A stretch of 16,600 bases of DNA from Gammaproteobacteria bacterium (GTDB lineage: Bacteria > Pseudomonadota > Gammaproteobacteria > Chromatiales > Chromatiaceae), in assembly GCA_015231665.1 (NCBI GenBank), contig JADGBD010000019.1:1-16600 (forward strand), given 5' to 3'. The position numbers and the translations under genes were made by a program. The notes below the pieces were generated by a model. That model saw only the letters and a program-made list of their open reading frames with translations, ran no database searches and was not told the origin of the DNA. Numbering within the stretch: position 1 is the stretch's first letter; each line of letters opens with the position of its first letter. Shown here piece after piece: positions 10,592-16,600 of this stretch.

Positions 10592-10691
10592 GGGGTAACC
10601 CTGCCCAGCTGCAACCCCGGATTCTGCGCACTCCATCCGGTCTACAGTAATCCTCTGCGCTCTCCGCGCTTCTTTGCGATCTCTGCGTCCC
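10592..10691 (+). repeat. ~100 bp direct repeat, copy 1
   Basis: This block contains one REP-like arm (10615-10645) followed by a CGCAGAG-type arm (10652-10690). It is nearly identical to 11520-11621; I count about five differing positions plus a 2 bp length difference. The two copies are in the same orientation and enclose the PIN/antitoxin gene pair. Confidence 0.85.
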
Positions 10692-10712
10692 TATTAGTTC
10701 TGGCTTTACGGG

Positions 10713-10943
10713 TTAGCTTTCAGGGCGGGTGAAATGGGCGTCGAGTTCGTCCAGAATGGCCAGCCCTTCTGCGGGGTTGCCCCGCTGAGCGGCGGCCTTG
10801 AATTGGATCATCAAGTCATGTTGGGTCAGAGCAATGGTGGCCAGTTCATCCAGCAAACGGTTGATGCTGGTGTGACGACTGGCCGCCAATTGCTTCAGGC
10901 GGGCGTGTTTTTCGTCGGCAATCCGCAGGGTAACCACAGACAT
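10713..10943 (-). CDS. Ribbon-helix-helix antitoxin-like protein
   Basis: This 76-residue protein starts with a ribbon-helix-helix-like DNA-binding segment: a beta strand VVTLRIAD (3-10), then helices through HARLKQLAASRHTSINRLLDELATIAL (13-39). The C-terminal half (about 43-76) is acidic and could wrap the toxin. It resembles HicB/CopG-type antitoxins. Its ATG overlaps the stop of the upstream PIN gene (TGATG), so the two are translated together. The likely roles are neutralising the PIN ribonuclease and autorepressing the operon, both inferred from this arrangement. It is the second gene of the pair, the reverse of the common antitoxin-first order. Confidence 0.8.
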   Translation of the reverse strand: MSVVTLRIADEKHARLKQLAASRHTSINRLLDELATIALTQHDLMIQFKAAAQRGNPAEGLAILDELDAHFTRPES

Positions 10944-11374
10944 CAGAAAGCCTCCTTCAGTAACTCAGCGGGGGAGCGAATGCGTATCCCCGGAAAACGC
11001 AATTGGCCCTGGCGGAAATCAGAACGGTTATGCGTCACCACGACCTCTGCTTGAGCCGCAACGGCCAGTTCAATCAAATGGTTGTCGGCCTCGTCAGTGA
11101 GATTGGGTCGCCAGAGGTAATACACCTCGGTCATCTGACAGACCGACAAGAAGGCATCCAGCAAGGCAGCACGCTTCTCTTCGTTGATCGGGCAGCCAAC
11201 GAACAAGGCGGCTCTGCCCATGACGTCTCTATACTCGGCAAAGAGTGCCAACGAGATGCAGGGGTGCAAACGCCTGCTCAGACAGGCGCGCAACAGAGCC
11301 CGCGATGCACCCGTATGGCTACGTAACGCGGAGACAAATACATTGGTATCCACCACCACTTTCATGCGCTTCAT
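10943..11374 (-). CDS. PIN-domain toxin (COG1569-type putative ribonuclease)
   Basis: With the ATG at 11374 this is a 143-residue single-domain PIN protein, the predicted toxin of a VapC-like pair. It starts MKRMKVVVDTNVFVSALRS. Metal-binding acidic residues typical of PIN nucleases are present: Asp9 in VDTN, Glu47 in LFAEYRDV, Asp94/Asp97 in LTDEADNHLIELA, and Asp119 in THNRSDF. The closing VVVTHNRSDF segment is diagnostic of the COG1569/PIN_3 group. Such proteins cleave RNA, but the target here is unknown. A longer frame begins with a TTG at 11401 and a shorter one with ATG at 11365; none has a strong ribosome site. The pair looks less GC-rich than its neighbours (not computed) and lies between direct repeats, hinting at separate acquisition. 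Confidence 0.85.
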   Translation of the reverse strand: MKRMKVVVDTNVFVSALRSHTGASRALLRACLSRRLHPCISLALFAEYRDVMGRAALFVGCPINEEKRAALLDAFLSVCQMTEVYYLWRPNLTDEADNHLIELAVAAQAEVVVTHNRSDFRQGQLRFPGIRIRSPAELLKEAF

Positions 11375-11393
11375 GCTATCACTGAGGATAGCA
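11374..11393. promoter_or_regulatory. Operator-like inverted repeat at the PIN-toxin start
   Basis: TGCTATC-N6-GATAGCA, with 7 bp arms, runs into the proposed start codon of the toxin gene. Autoregulated toxin-antitoxin operons commonly place a ribbon-helix-helix site at this position. The AT-rich stretch at 11440-11480 upstream could hold the promoter, but I cannot fix its boxes. Confidence 0.4.
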
Positions 11394-11492
11394 CTCAACA
11401 AGCAAGTTGATGGGTGATGTCTGCCTATGCCTGATCAGTGAAAATAGAAATAATTATTCAAAACATGAAGTTATAACATAAGTTCAGCCCCT

Positions 11493-11573
11493 GTAGCCGG
11501 ATGCAGCGAAGCGGAATCCGGGGTGGCCCTGCCCAGCTGCAACCCCGGATTCTGCGCACTCCATCCGGGCTAC
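11493..11573. repeat. REP-like palindrome
   Basis: The left arm (11493-11523) starts GTAGCCGGATGCAGCG and ends ATCCGGGG. The right arm (11543-11573) starts CCCCGGATTC and ends CCGGGCTAC. They are imperfect reverse complements around a 19 nt loop. It belongs to the same family as 2645-2746. Confidence 0.75.
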
Positions 11574-11621
11574 AAATTAATCCTCTGCGCTCTCCGCGCT
11601 TCTTTGCGATCTCTGCGTCCC
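11520..11621 (+). repeat. ~100 bp direct repeat, copy 2
   Basis: This is the second copy of the block at 10592-10691, 928 bp away and in the same orientation. It ends in the CGCAGAG-type arm at 11582-11620, six bases before the FGGY kinase stop codon. Unlike copy 1, it has the full REP-like palindrome on its left and no left CGCAGAG arm. Confidence 0.85.
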
Positions 11622-11626
11622 GAATG

Positions 11627-12889
11627 TTACACACCAGCCGCCAGCAAGGCCGCACCGTAGGCCGCCTGTTGCTGCGCTGCCTGGTGTACCGGCACGCCGA
11701 GGTGGTTTTGGCGTATCTGCCGCCAGGCTGGGTTGGTGCTGCCGCCGCCGCTGCTGAAGACCTCGCTGGGGTAGGGCGCGCCCAGTTGTGCCAGCAGGCG
11801 GTAGCCCTCTCGCTCGATCGCGCTGATCCCCTCCAGCAGCCCCTGAAAAAACTGCAGCGCATCGGCCGGCCTTGGCTCCAGTCGCGGTGCCAGCTGGGGG
11901 TCGTTGCGGGGAAAGCGCTCGCCCGGGCGCGGCAGGGGATAGTAATCCAGCCCGGTGGGTTGCTCGGGGCGGAGCTGGGGCGTCATCTGCGCCAGCTGTT
12001 CGCGGCTGAAAAACTCCAGCAAGACCGCACCGCCGCTGTTGGAGGCGCCGCCCACCAGCCAGAGATCGCCGAGGCGGTGGCTGTAGATGCCGTATTCACT
12101 GGCGAACAGCGGTTGCTCCGCCAGCACCTTGAGCACCAGGGTGCTGCCGAGCACGCTTAGCGCCTGTCCCGGCTGCTGGATGCCGCTGGCCAGGGCGGCT
12201 GCGGTGCTGTCGGTGGTGCCGGCGCAGATCAGACAACCCGGCGGCAGGCCGGTGCGCGCCGCCATCTCCGGCTGAATCTGGCCTATGCCTGCGCCTGCGG
12301 GATAAACCTGGGGCAGATGTGCTGCCGCCAAGCCCAGCAGCCAGTCCGGCCAGCGCCTTTGCAGGGGGTCATAGCCGAGCTTGAGGGCGTTGTGCTCGTC
12401 GCTCCAGCCGAACCGGCCGCACAGCTGGCCGGCAATCCAGTCGGCCTGATGCAAGGCGAGAAAGGCTGAGGTGAACTGGCGCTGAAACCGACGCAGCTTG
12501 GCCAGACTGGCGCTGGCAGAACGGGCAGGGCTGCTGCTGGGGATGACCCCGGCCAGGGGCTCAAGCTCGGGGGCGCAGCTGCAGTCGTCATACATCAGCG
12601 CCGGCCCGAGGGGTGTGCCGTCGGGCCGGCAGGCCAGCAGGCTGGCGGAGGTACCATCAACCGCCAGGGCACGGACGCTGGCCGCGGCCGGGCCGAGTTG
12701 GGCGCAGACCAAGGCCAGCACCTCCAGGCTGCGATCCAGCCAATCCTGCGGCTGCTGGCGCGAGACGCCGCCTTCTGCGCGCTGGGACGGTGGCAAGGGC
12801 AGGGCGGCCTCGGCCAGGGGCCTGCGCTGCAGATCAATGGCGCAGGCGCGTACCCCGGAGGTGCCCAGATCAAGGCCGAGCTGGATCAT
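11627..12889 (-). CDS. FGGY-family carbohydrate kinase, D-ribulokinase-like
   Basis: This is a 420-residue cytoplasmic sugar kinase of the FGGY family. The N-terminal phosphate loop is LGLDLGTSGVRACAID (4-19). The motif AVDGTSASLLACRPDGTPLG (75-94) followed by ALMYDD is characteristic of the D-ribulokinase subgroup (plant XK-1/cyanobacterial type). The second half has CAGTTDSTAAALASG (about 222-236) and the nucleotide-binding SSGGGSTNPAWRQI near residue 385. The length, shorter than glycerol or xylulose kinases (~500), agrees with that subgroup. The expected reaction is D-ribulose plus ATP to D-ribulose 5-phosphate; the substrate is inferred. No transporter or other pentose gene adjoins it, so it may salvage ribulose within the cell. 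Its ATG is at 12889; the stop lies six bases inside the edge of the CGCAGAG repeat. Confidence 0.85.
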   Translation of the reverse strand: MIQLGLDLGTSGVRACAIDLQRRPLAEAALPLPPSQRAEGGVSRQQPQDWLDRSLEVLALVCAQLGPAAASVRALAVDGTSASLLACRPDGTPLGPALMYDDCSCAPELEPLAGVIPSSSPARSASASLAKLRRFQRQFTSAFLALHQADWIAGQLCGRFGWSDEHNALKLGYDPLQRRWPDWLLGLAAAHLPQVYPAGAGIGQIQPEMAARTGLPPGCLICAGTTDSTAAALASGIQQPGQALSVLGSTLVLKVLAEQPLFASEYGIYSHRLGDLWLVGGASNSGGAVLLEFFSREQLAQMTPQLRPEQPTGLDYYPLPRPGERFPRNDPQLAPRLEPRPADALQFFQGLLEGISAIEREGYRLLAQLGAPYPSEVFSSGGGSTNPAWRQIRQNHLGVPVHQAAQQQAAYGAALLAAGV

Positions 12890-12903
12890 GTCTCAGGTTT
12901 CAG

Positions 12904-12935
12904 CGGACAGCCTGCAGCGGCCAGCGGCCAGCTTT
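12904..12935 (-). repeat. GCTGGC-type short repeat upstream of the FGGY kinase
   Basis: On the minus strand it reads as tandem GCTGGCC/GCTGCAGG units followed by GCTGTCC. It is a degenerate relative of the repeats at 831-863 and 2748-2767. It falls in the leader of the kinase gene; no regulatory role is evident. Confidence 0.45.
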
Positions 12936-13000
12936 AAAAGCGGGGTTGGGCTGTAACACTTGCAGCGGGTAATCATTTGCGAAACAGCCATGGCAACTCA

Positions 13001-13032
13001 CGAGTCCCGAGTCCCGAATCCCCAGTCCCGAG
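13001..13032 (+). repeat. 7 bp tandem repeat (CGAGTCC)x4.5
   Basis: The units are CGAGTCC, CGAGTCC, CGAATCC, CCAGTCC and CGAG. The array abuts the queF stop codon (13033-13035) on its downstream side. It is a simple tandem repeat that may vary in copy number between strains. Confidence 0.7.
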
Positions 13033-13422
13033 TTAAGGTAACACCACCGGCGTTGGGGCCTGCCAGCCGGGGGCGCGGTGTTCGGCGGTGACCAGGGTGT
13101 AGATGCCGCCGCGGACCTTGAAGTCGGCGGTCAGGCGCATGAAGCGAGGCTCGGCGGCGGCGACCATGTCGTTGAGCAGGCGGTTGGTGATGTCCTCGTG
13201 GAAGGCGCCTTCATCGCGGAAGGACCAGATGTAAAGCTTGAGGGACTCCAGCTCCAGGCATTTCTGGTCGGGCACATACTCCAGCAGCAGCTCGGCAAAG
13301 TCCGGCTGGCCGGTCTTGGGGCAGAGGCAGGTGAACTCCGGCATGCGAATGCGGATGCTGTAATCGCGCTGGGGCTGGGGGTTGTCGAAGGTATCGAGAA
13401 TTTTGCTCGGTTGTGTGGCCAT
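13033..13422 (-). CDS. queF: QueF, NADPH-dependent preQ0 reductase (short type)
   Basis: QueF reduces the nitrile of 7-cyano-7-deazaguanine (preQ0) to the amine preQ1 in queuosine tRNA modification, in the cytoplasm. At 129 residues it is the short, single-domain form related to GTP cyclohydrolase I folds, as in Bacillus, not the ~280-residue form of E. coli. The catalytic segment [13 protein letters not shown] (30-42) supplies Cys34 (the thioimide nucleophile) and Asp41. The QueF signature [20 protein letters not shown] (58-77) holds the NADPH-binding residues and the conserved FHED. The ATG at 13422 has AGGA nine bases upstream. No other queuosine gene is nearby, and I see no preQ1 riboswitch in the leader, which instead runs into a CGCAGAG-type repeat. 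Confidence 0.95.
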   Translation of the reverse strand: MATQPSKILDTFDNPQPQRDYSIRIRMPEFTCLCPKTGQPDFAELLLEYVPDQKCLELESLKLYIWSFRDEGAFHEDITNRLLNDMVAAAEPRFMRLTADFKVRGGIYTLVTAEHRAPGWQAPTPVVLP

Positions 13423-13460
13423 GATGATTGATCCTGATGGGCGGATGAAAGGCTTGCCAA

Positions 13461-13474
13461 AGAGGACGCAGAGG
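13461..13474 (+). repeat. CGCAGAG-type repeat arm (D-left, short)
   Basis: This short remnant, AGAGGACGCAGAGG, faces the inverted arm at 13621-13659. It lies in the presumed queF leader. Confidence 0.5.
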
Positions 13475-13547
13475 CTTGGCTAATCACTCTCTATCCCTTT
13501 GCGGGGCGGGGGTGAGGTGTGTTTTATTTGCCCCTCCCTCTCCCTAA

Positions 13548-13571
13548 CCCTCTCCCCCGCCGGGGAGAGGG
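13548..13571. repeat. GC hairpin of a CCCTCTCCCC/GGGGAGAGGG repeat
   Basis: CCCTCTCCCC (13548-13557) pairs perfectly with GGGGAGAGGG (13562-13571) across a 4 nt loop. It is preceded by CCCTCCCTCTCCCTAAC. Similar C/T-rich palindromes are a known dispersed element in many proteobacteria. No T-run follows, so a classical terminator is not claimed. Confidence 0.6.
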
Positions 13572-13620
13572 GCTAATGGGCGTGAGTGGTTACGCAGATA
13601 TTAGGTTTCTACAAATATCA

Positions 13621-13659
13621 CTCTGCGGTCTCTGCGCTGCTTTGCGCTCTCTGCGTCCT
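13621..13659 (-). repeat. CGCAGAG-type repeat arm (D-right)
   Basis: It reads CTCTGCGGTC through CTCTGCGTCCT, in the same orientation as the arms at 2543-2581, 10652-10690 and 11582-11620. Together with the left arm at 13461 it brackets the CCCTCTCCCC palindrome. Confidence 0.75.
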
Positions 13660-13732
13660 GAAATCTGAATGACCTGGCCAGTATACCCCCAAGCCGACAG
13701 CGGCCAAAGGCTTGGGCGGTGCCTCTATCAAG

Positions 13733-13761
13733 CCACAAGGCTATGACCTTTAGCCTTGTGG
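13733..13761. promoter_or_regulatory. 11 bp perfect inverted repeat overlapping the -35 region
   Basis: CCACAAGGCTA (13733-13743) and TAGCCTTGTGG (13751-13761) are exact reverse complements around a 7 nt spacer. The right arm contains the candidate -35 hexamer of the downstream promoter. That makes an operator more likely than a transcript hairpin, because the element would lie upstream of the start of transcription. Confidence 0.5.
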
Positions 13762-13784
13762 GGCCTGCGGCCGGGGGCTATGAT
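13756..13784 (+). promoter_or_regulatory. Candidate sigma70 promoter of the CheB-CheR gene
   Basis: A -35 box TTGTGG (13756-13761, 3 of 6 to consensus) is followed after 17 bp by a -10 box TATGAT (13779-13784, 5 of 6). Transcription would begin near 13791, giving a leader of about 26 nt before the ATG at 13817. No strong ribosome site precedes that ATG. Confidence 0.5.
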
Positions 13785-13816
13785 CAGCCAGTTATCCCCT
13801 GGCATACGGCCTTTTG

Positions 13817-16600
13817 ATGAATTCAGCCCCTGACTCCGCGCCAAACCAGCCCCTTGCAGGCTTTGACAGCTATGTGGTCTGCATCGGCGCATCCGCCGGC
13901 GGGCTGGATGCCCTGGAGCGCTTCTTCAAGCAGTGCCCGGCGGACACCGGCGCGGCCTTTGTCGTCATCCAGCACCTCTCGCCGGATCACAAGAGCATGA
14001 TGAACAACCTGCTGGCGCGCCACACCAGCATGCCGGTGATCGTGGTCGAGGACGACATGGCAATCGAGGCCAATCACCTCTATCTGATCCCGCCCGGCTC
14101 GGTGATGCACGTCAGCTCCGGGCATTTGCATCTGACACCGAAGAATCCCCGCGGCCTGACCCTGCCCATCGACATCTTCTTCCACTCCCTGGCGGATGCC
14201 TACGGCAAGCGCGCGGTGGGGGTGATTCTCTCCGGTACCGGCTCCGATGGCGCCCGCGGTGCGGTGGCGATCAACGCCGGCGGCGGCTTTCTCATGGTCC
14301 AGGCGCCGGATTCGGCGGCCTTTGACGGCATGCCCCGCAGCGCCATAGCCACCGGCCTGGTGGATGCCATCCTGCCGGCGGAGGAGTTGCCCCTGCGCCT
14401 GGCGGCGCATATCCAGAACCGCCCCTATAAAGCGGTGGATGAAGAACCGGCGCGAGTCATCCCCTATGCGCGGATGAGCACCGAAGAGGTGTTTGCCAGC
14501 ATCATGCACCTGCTCCATCAGGTGGGCGGGATCGATTTCTCCGACTACAAGCCGAACACGGTGATGCGCCGCATCGAGCGGCGCCAGCAGGTGCGCCATT
14601 CCCCGGAGTTGTACCAATACCTGGACCTGCTGGAGAACGATCGCAACGAGATCATCACCCTCAGGCGTGAGCTGTTGATCTCGGTCACCAGCTTTTTCCG
14701 CGATACCGAGACCTTTCAGGAGTTGGCGGACAAGGTCATCCGGCCGATGGTGCAGCGCAAGCAGGCGGGGGAGAGCATCCGCGTCTGGACTTCGGGGGTG
14801 GCCACAGGGGAGGAGGCCTACAGCCTCGGCATGCTGTTTCTCGAGGCCTTCGAGCGGGAGAAGCGCTGGCCGAGCCTGAAGATCTTCGCCACCGATGTGG
14901 ATCAGCAATGCGTCGAGACCGCCGGCGCCGGCCAGTATCCAGAGTCCGCTGCCGCCGAGCTGTCGCCGGAGCGGCTCGAACGCTTCTTTCTGCGCAAGGG
15001 CGAGCGGTTTCTCGTCCGCAACGACCTGCGCCAGTGCATCGTCTTCGCCCGCCACAATCTGCTGGCCGATCCGCCGTTCACCAAGATGGACCTGGTGGTC
15101 TGCCGCAACACCCTGATCTACTTCAAATCCATCGCCCAGGAGCGGGTGCTGCGCTCACTCCAGTATGCCCTGGTGGATGGCGGTGCCCTCCTGCTCGGTT
15201 CCAGCGAATCCCTCACCGCCTCCACCGAGGGGCTGCAGGTGATCAGCGCCCGCCACAAGCTGTTCCGGCGCAAGGGGCCTGTGGCGCCGCTGCTGCTGGC
15301 TCGCCAGCTGGGGCTGATGATGCCCCACCTGGGCAAGGACCAAAGCGGCCGCTCGGCCCAGGGGCGGCGGCAGGCGGCGGGCAATGCCCTGGCCGATGCC
15401 GGGCTGAATGTGCTGCTCAACCGCTTTGCTCCACCGGCGATCCTGGTGGACGAGAATCACCACGCGATTCACCTGTTCGGCGACCTTTCCCCCTACCTGC
15501 GCGCCAAAGAGGGCAGCGCCAGCCTGCAGATTGGCCGCTTGTTGCCGGACAACATCACCCCGGTGGCCTCGGCACTGCTCTACAAGGCCTCGCGTGATCG
15601 TGCATCGCTGATCTCCGACCTGCTGGAATTGCGCCAGATCAACGGCCAGATTCAGCATTTGCGCCTGTCCGCCCACCCCGTCGGCGGTCCCGATGACGAG
15701 CGCCTGACCCTGCTCTGCTTCGAGCTGGAGCAGCACCAGCAGGTGATGGATGCCGAATCCCTCAATCTGGATGCCGAGACCGTTGCCCGCCTGTCGATTC
15801 TGGAGCAGGAGCTGGCCGCCACCCGCGAGAGCCTGCAGGCCACCATCGAGGAGCTGGAGACCTCCAACGAGGAACTCCAGGCCACCAACGAGGAGCTGAT
15901 GGCCTCCAACGAAGAGCTGCAAAGCTCCAACGAGGAGCTGCAGTCGGTCAACGAGGAAATGAGCACGGTGAATGCCGAGTTCCAGGAAAAGGTGCTCCTG
16001 CTCAATCGCGTCAATGCCGATCTCGATAGCCTGGCCAAGGCCGCCGGGGTGGCCACGGTGTTTGTCGATGGCGATCTCAACATCACCCGCTTCAGCCCCG
16101 ACGCCAGCCTGATCTTCAAGCTGCGGGATACCGACCTGGGGCGGCCGCTGGATGACATCGCCCATCTGCTCGACTATCCCGATCTGATGCGCGACCTGCA
16201 GCAGACCCTCAATCTGCAGCGCACCACCGAGCGTGAGGTCAACTCCCGCGACGGCAAATACATCTATCTGGTGCGGATGCTGCCCTATCAGGTGCCCTCC
16301 AGCCCCGAGCGGGGGGCGGTGGCGACCTTTGTCGAGGTCACCGCCATCCATGACGTCCGCCGCCTGCAATCGATCATCGATGCCTTGCCGGAGCACATCG
16401 CCGTGCTTAGCCCCGATGGGGTGATCCAGATGGTGAACAACGCCTGGAAGCGCTTTGCCCGTGCCAACGGCGACCCCCAACTGGCCCACTCCGGGGTCGG
16501 CGCCAACTATCTCGAGGCCTGCGGCTCCGCCCTCGGCGAGGATGCCGGTGCCCAGAGCGCCGCCCGCGGCCTGCGCCAGGTGCTCGAAGGTAGCTTGCCC
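13817..16600 (+). CDS. CheB-CheR methylesterase/methyltransferase fusion with coiled coil and PAS (3' end outside window)
   Basis: The reading frame is open from ATG 13817 to the window edge, 928 codons without a stop. An N-terminal CheB-type methylesterase (about 17-205) has the catalytic triad Ser26 (IGASAGG), His53 (QHLSPDH) and Asp144 (SGTGSDG). It lacks the receiver domain of classical CheB. CheR (about 220-465) shows ELLISVTSFFRD (285-296), the SAM loop SGVATGEEAYS (326-336), FATDVDQ and CRNTLIYF (429-436). A PAS-like segment (about 530-650) is followed by a coiled coil of NEEL heptads (676-727), a PAS domain (about 735-850) and a second PAS cut by the edge. The fusion is expected to adjust methylation of chemoreceptors or other receptors, and longer relatives end in a histidine kinase or GGDEF. 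The usual Cys of the SAGCATGEE motif is Val328 here. Confidence 0.93.
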   Translation, partial: MNSAPDSAPNQPLAGFDSYVVCIGASAGGLDALERFFKQCPADTGAAFVVIQHLSPDHKSMMNNLLARHTSMPVIVVEDDMAIEANHLYLIPPGSVMHVSSGHLHLTPKNPRGLTLPIDIFFHSLADAYGKRAVGVILSGTGSDGARGAVAINAGGGFLMVQAPDSAAFDGMPRSAIATGLVDAILPAEELPLRLAAHIQNRPYKAVDEEPARVIPYARMSTEEVFASIMHLLHQVGGIDFSDYKPNTVMRRIERRQQVRHSPELYQYLDLLENDRNEIITLRRELLISVTSFFRDTETFQELADKVIRPMVQRKQAGESIRVWTSGVATGEEAYSLGMLFLEAFEREKRWPSLKIFATDVDQQCVETAGAGQYPESAAAELSPERLERFFLRKGERFLVRNDLRQCIVFARHNLLADPPFTKMDLVVCRNTLIYFKSIAQERVLRSLQYALVDGGALLLGSSESLTASTEGLQVISARHKLFRRKGPVAPLLLARQLGLMMPHLGKDQSGRSAQGRRQAAGNALADAGLNVLLNRFAPPAILVDENHHAIHLFGDLSPYLRAKEGSASLQIGRLLPDNITPVASALLYKASRDRASLISDLLELRQINGQIQHLRLSAHPVGGPDDERLTLLCFELEQHQQVMDAESLNLDAETVARLSILEQELAATRESLQATIEELETSNEELQATNEELMASNEELQSSNEELQSVNEEMSTVNAEFQEKVLLLNRVNADLDSLAKAAGVATVFVDGDLNITRFSPDASLIFKLRDTDLGRPLDDIAHLLDYPDLMRDLQQTLNLQRTTEREVNSRDGKYIYLVRMLPYQVPSSPERGAVATFVEVTAIHDVRRLQSIIDALPEHIAVLSPDGVIQMVNNAWKRFARANGDPQLAHSGVGANYLEACGSALGEDAGAQSAARGLRQVLEGSLP
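15842..15997 (+). repeat. Imperfect 21 bp coding repeat (heptad coiled coil)
   Basis: Within the CheB-CheR fusion, units translating as (S/T)NEEL plus two residues repeat about every 21 bp across residues 676-727. This makes a signalling coiled coil between the CheR part and the PAS domains. Such NEEL heptads are common in CheB/CheR/PAS proteins. The near-identical DNA units could allow copy-number change by slippage. Confidence 0.75.

Larger units (their letters stand above)
13423..13816. other. 394 bp divergent intergenic region, repeats plus promoter
   Basis: No gene is seen between queF and the CheB-CheR gene. Contents in order: the queF leader; a short CGCAGAG-type arm (13461-13474); a pyrimidine-rich GC hairpin (13548-13571) inside a longer imperfect palindrome; an inverted CGCAGAG-type arm (13621-13659); an 11 bp hairpin (13733-13761); and a promoter-like pair of boxes for the rightward gene. 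Confidence 0.75.

Noticed and set aside
13423..13490. preQ1 riboswitch in the queF leader
   Set aside because: The leader has no preQ1-I-like hairpin with an A-rich tail; instead it runs into a dispersed repeat.
13548..13571. Rho-independent terminator
   Set aside because: The stem is strong but no T-run follows on either strand, and it lies between divergent genes where a terminator is not expected.
13823..15055. 410-codon open frame on the minus strand
   Set aside because: It lies antisense to the CheB-CheR gene, whose catalytic motifs are intact. The frame shows low-complexity Gly/Ala/His/Arg/Gln-rich composition typical of high-GC antisense frames.
15155..16489. 444-codon open frame on the minus strand
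   Set aside because: It is antisense to the CheB-CheR fusion. Its repeated GGLQLLVGG-like stretch is just the reverse of the NEEL heptad codons.

Overview
The window is chromosomal DNA from a high-GC gammaproteobacterium that makes ubiquinone. The gene order ubiG-mupP-yciK matches pseudomonads and relatives. The sensory genes (GGDEF/EAL, a hybrid kinase, a CheB-CheR fusion) fit a free-living, motile or surface-associated bacterium. The genus cannot be read from the sequence. Gaps between genes are crowded with short dispersed repeats, more than is usual for a compact pseudomonad chromosome.

Layout. (1) 17-2247, minus strand: ubiG, mupP and yciK, covering ubiquinone methylation, peptidoglycan sugar recycling and a companion dehydrogenase. 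(2) 2248-2768: a gene-free block of repeats, including a ~120 bp MITE-like element with inverted ends and a 10 bp direct duplication. (3) 2769-10530: two divergent two-gene modules. Leftward, a ribose-binding-type periplasmic protein (LuxP/TorT-like fold family) precedes a membrane PAS-GGDEF-EAL protein. Rightward, a PhnD-like periplasmic protein precedes a 1080-residue hybrid histidine kinase (HAMP-PAS-HisKA-HATPase-REC-REC-HPt). In both, a secreted binding protein sits about 20 bp upstream of a two-pass membrane sensor. This is the most interesting part of the window. (4) 10531-11626: a PIN-toxin/ribbon-helix-helix antitoxin pair between two nearly identical ~100 bp direct repeats. (5) 11627-13422, minus strand: an FGGY kinase resembling D-ribulokinase, and a short-type QueF. 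(6) 13423-13816: a repeat-rich divergent region with a hairpin and a good sigma70-like promoter. (7) 13817 to the window end: a CheB-CheR-PAS fusion whose 3' end is outside the window.

How the genes may work together. The two divergent modules probably translate periplasmic ligands into cyclic-di-GMP turnover and a phosphorelay. No ABC permease or ATPase accompanies either binding protein, so sensing is more likely than transport. No response regulator for the hybrid kinase lies in the window. The CheB-CheR fusion, nearby but separately transcribed, adds further sensory potential. I found no tRNA, rRNA, CRISPR array, prophage or intact transposase gene.
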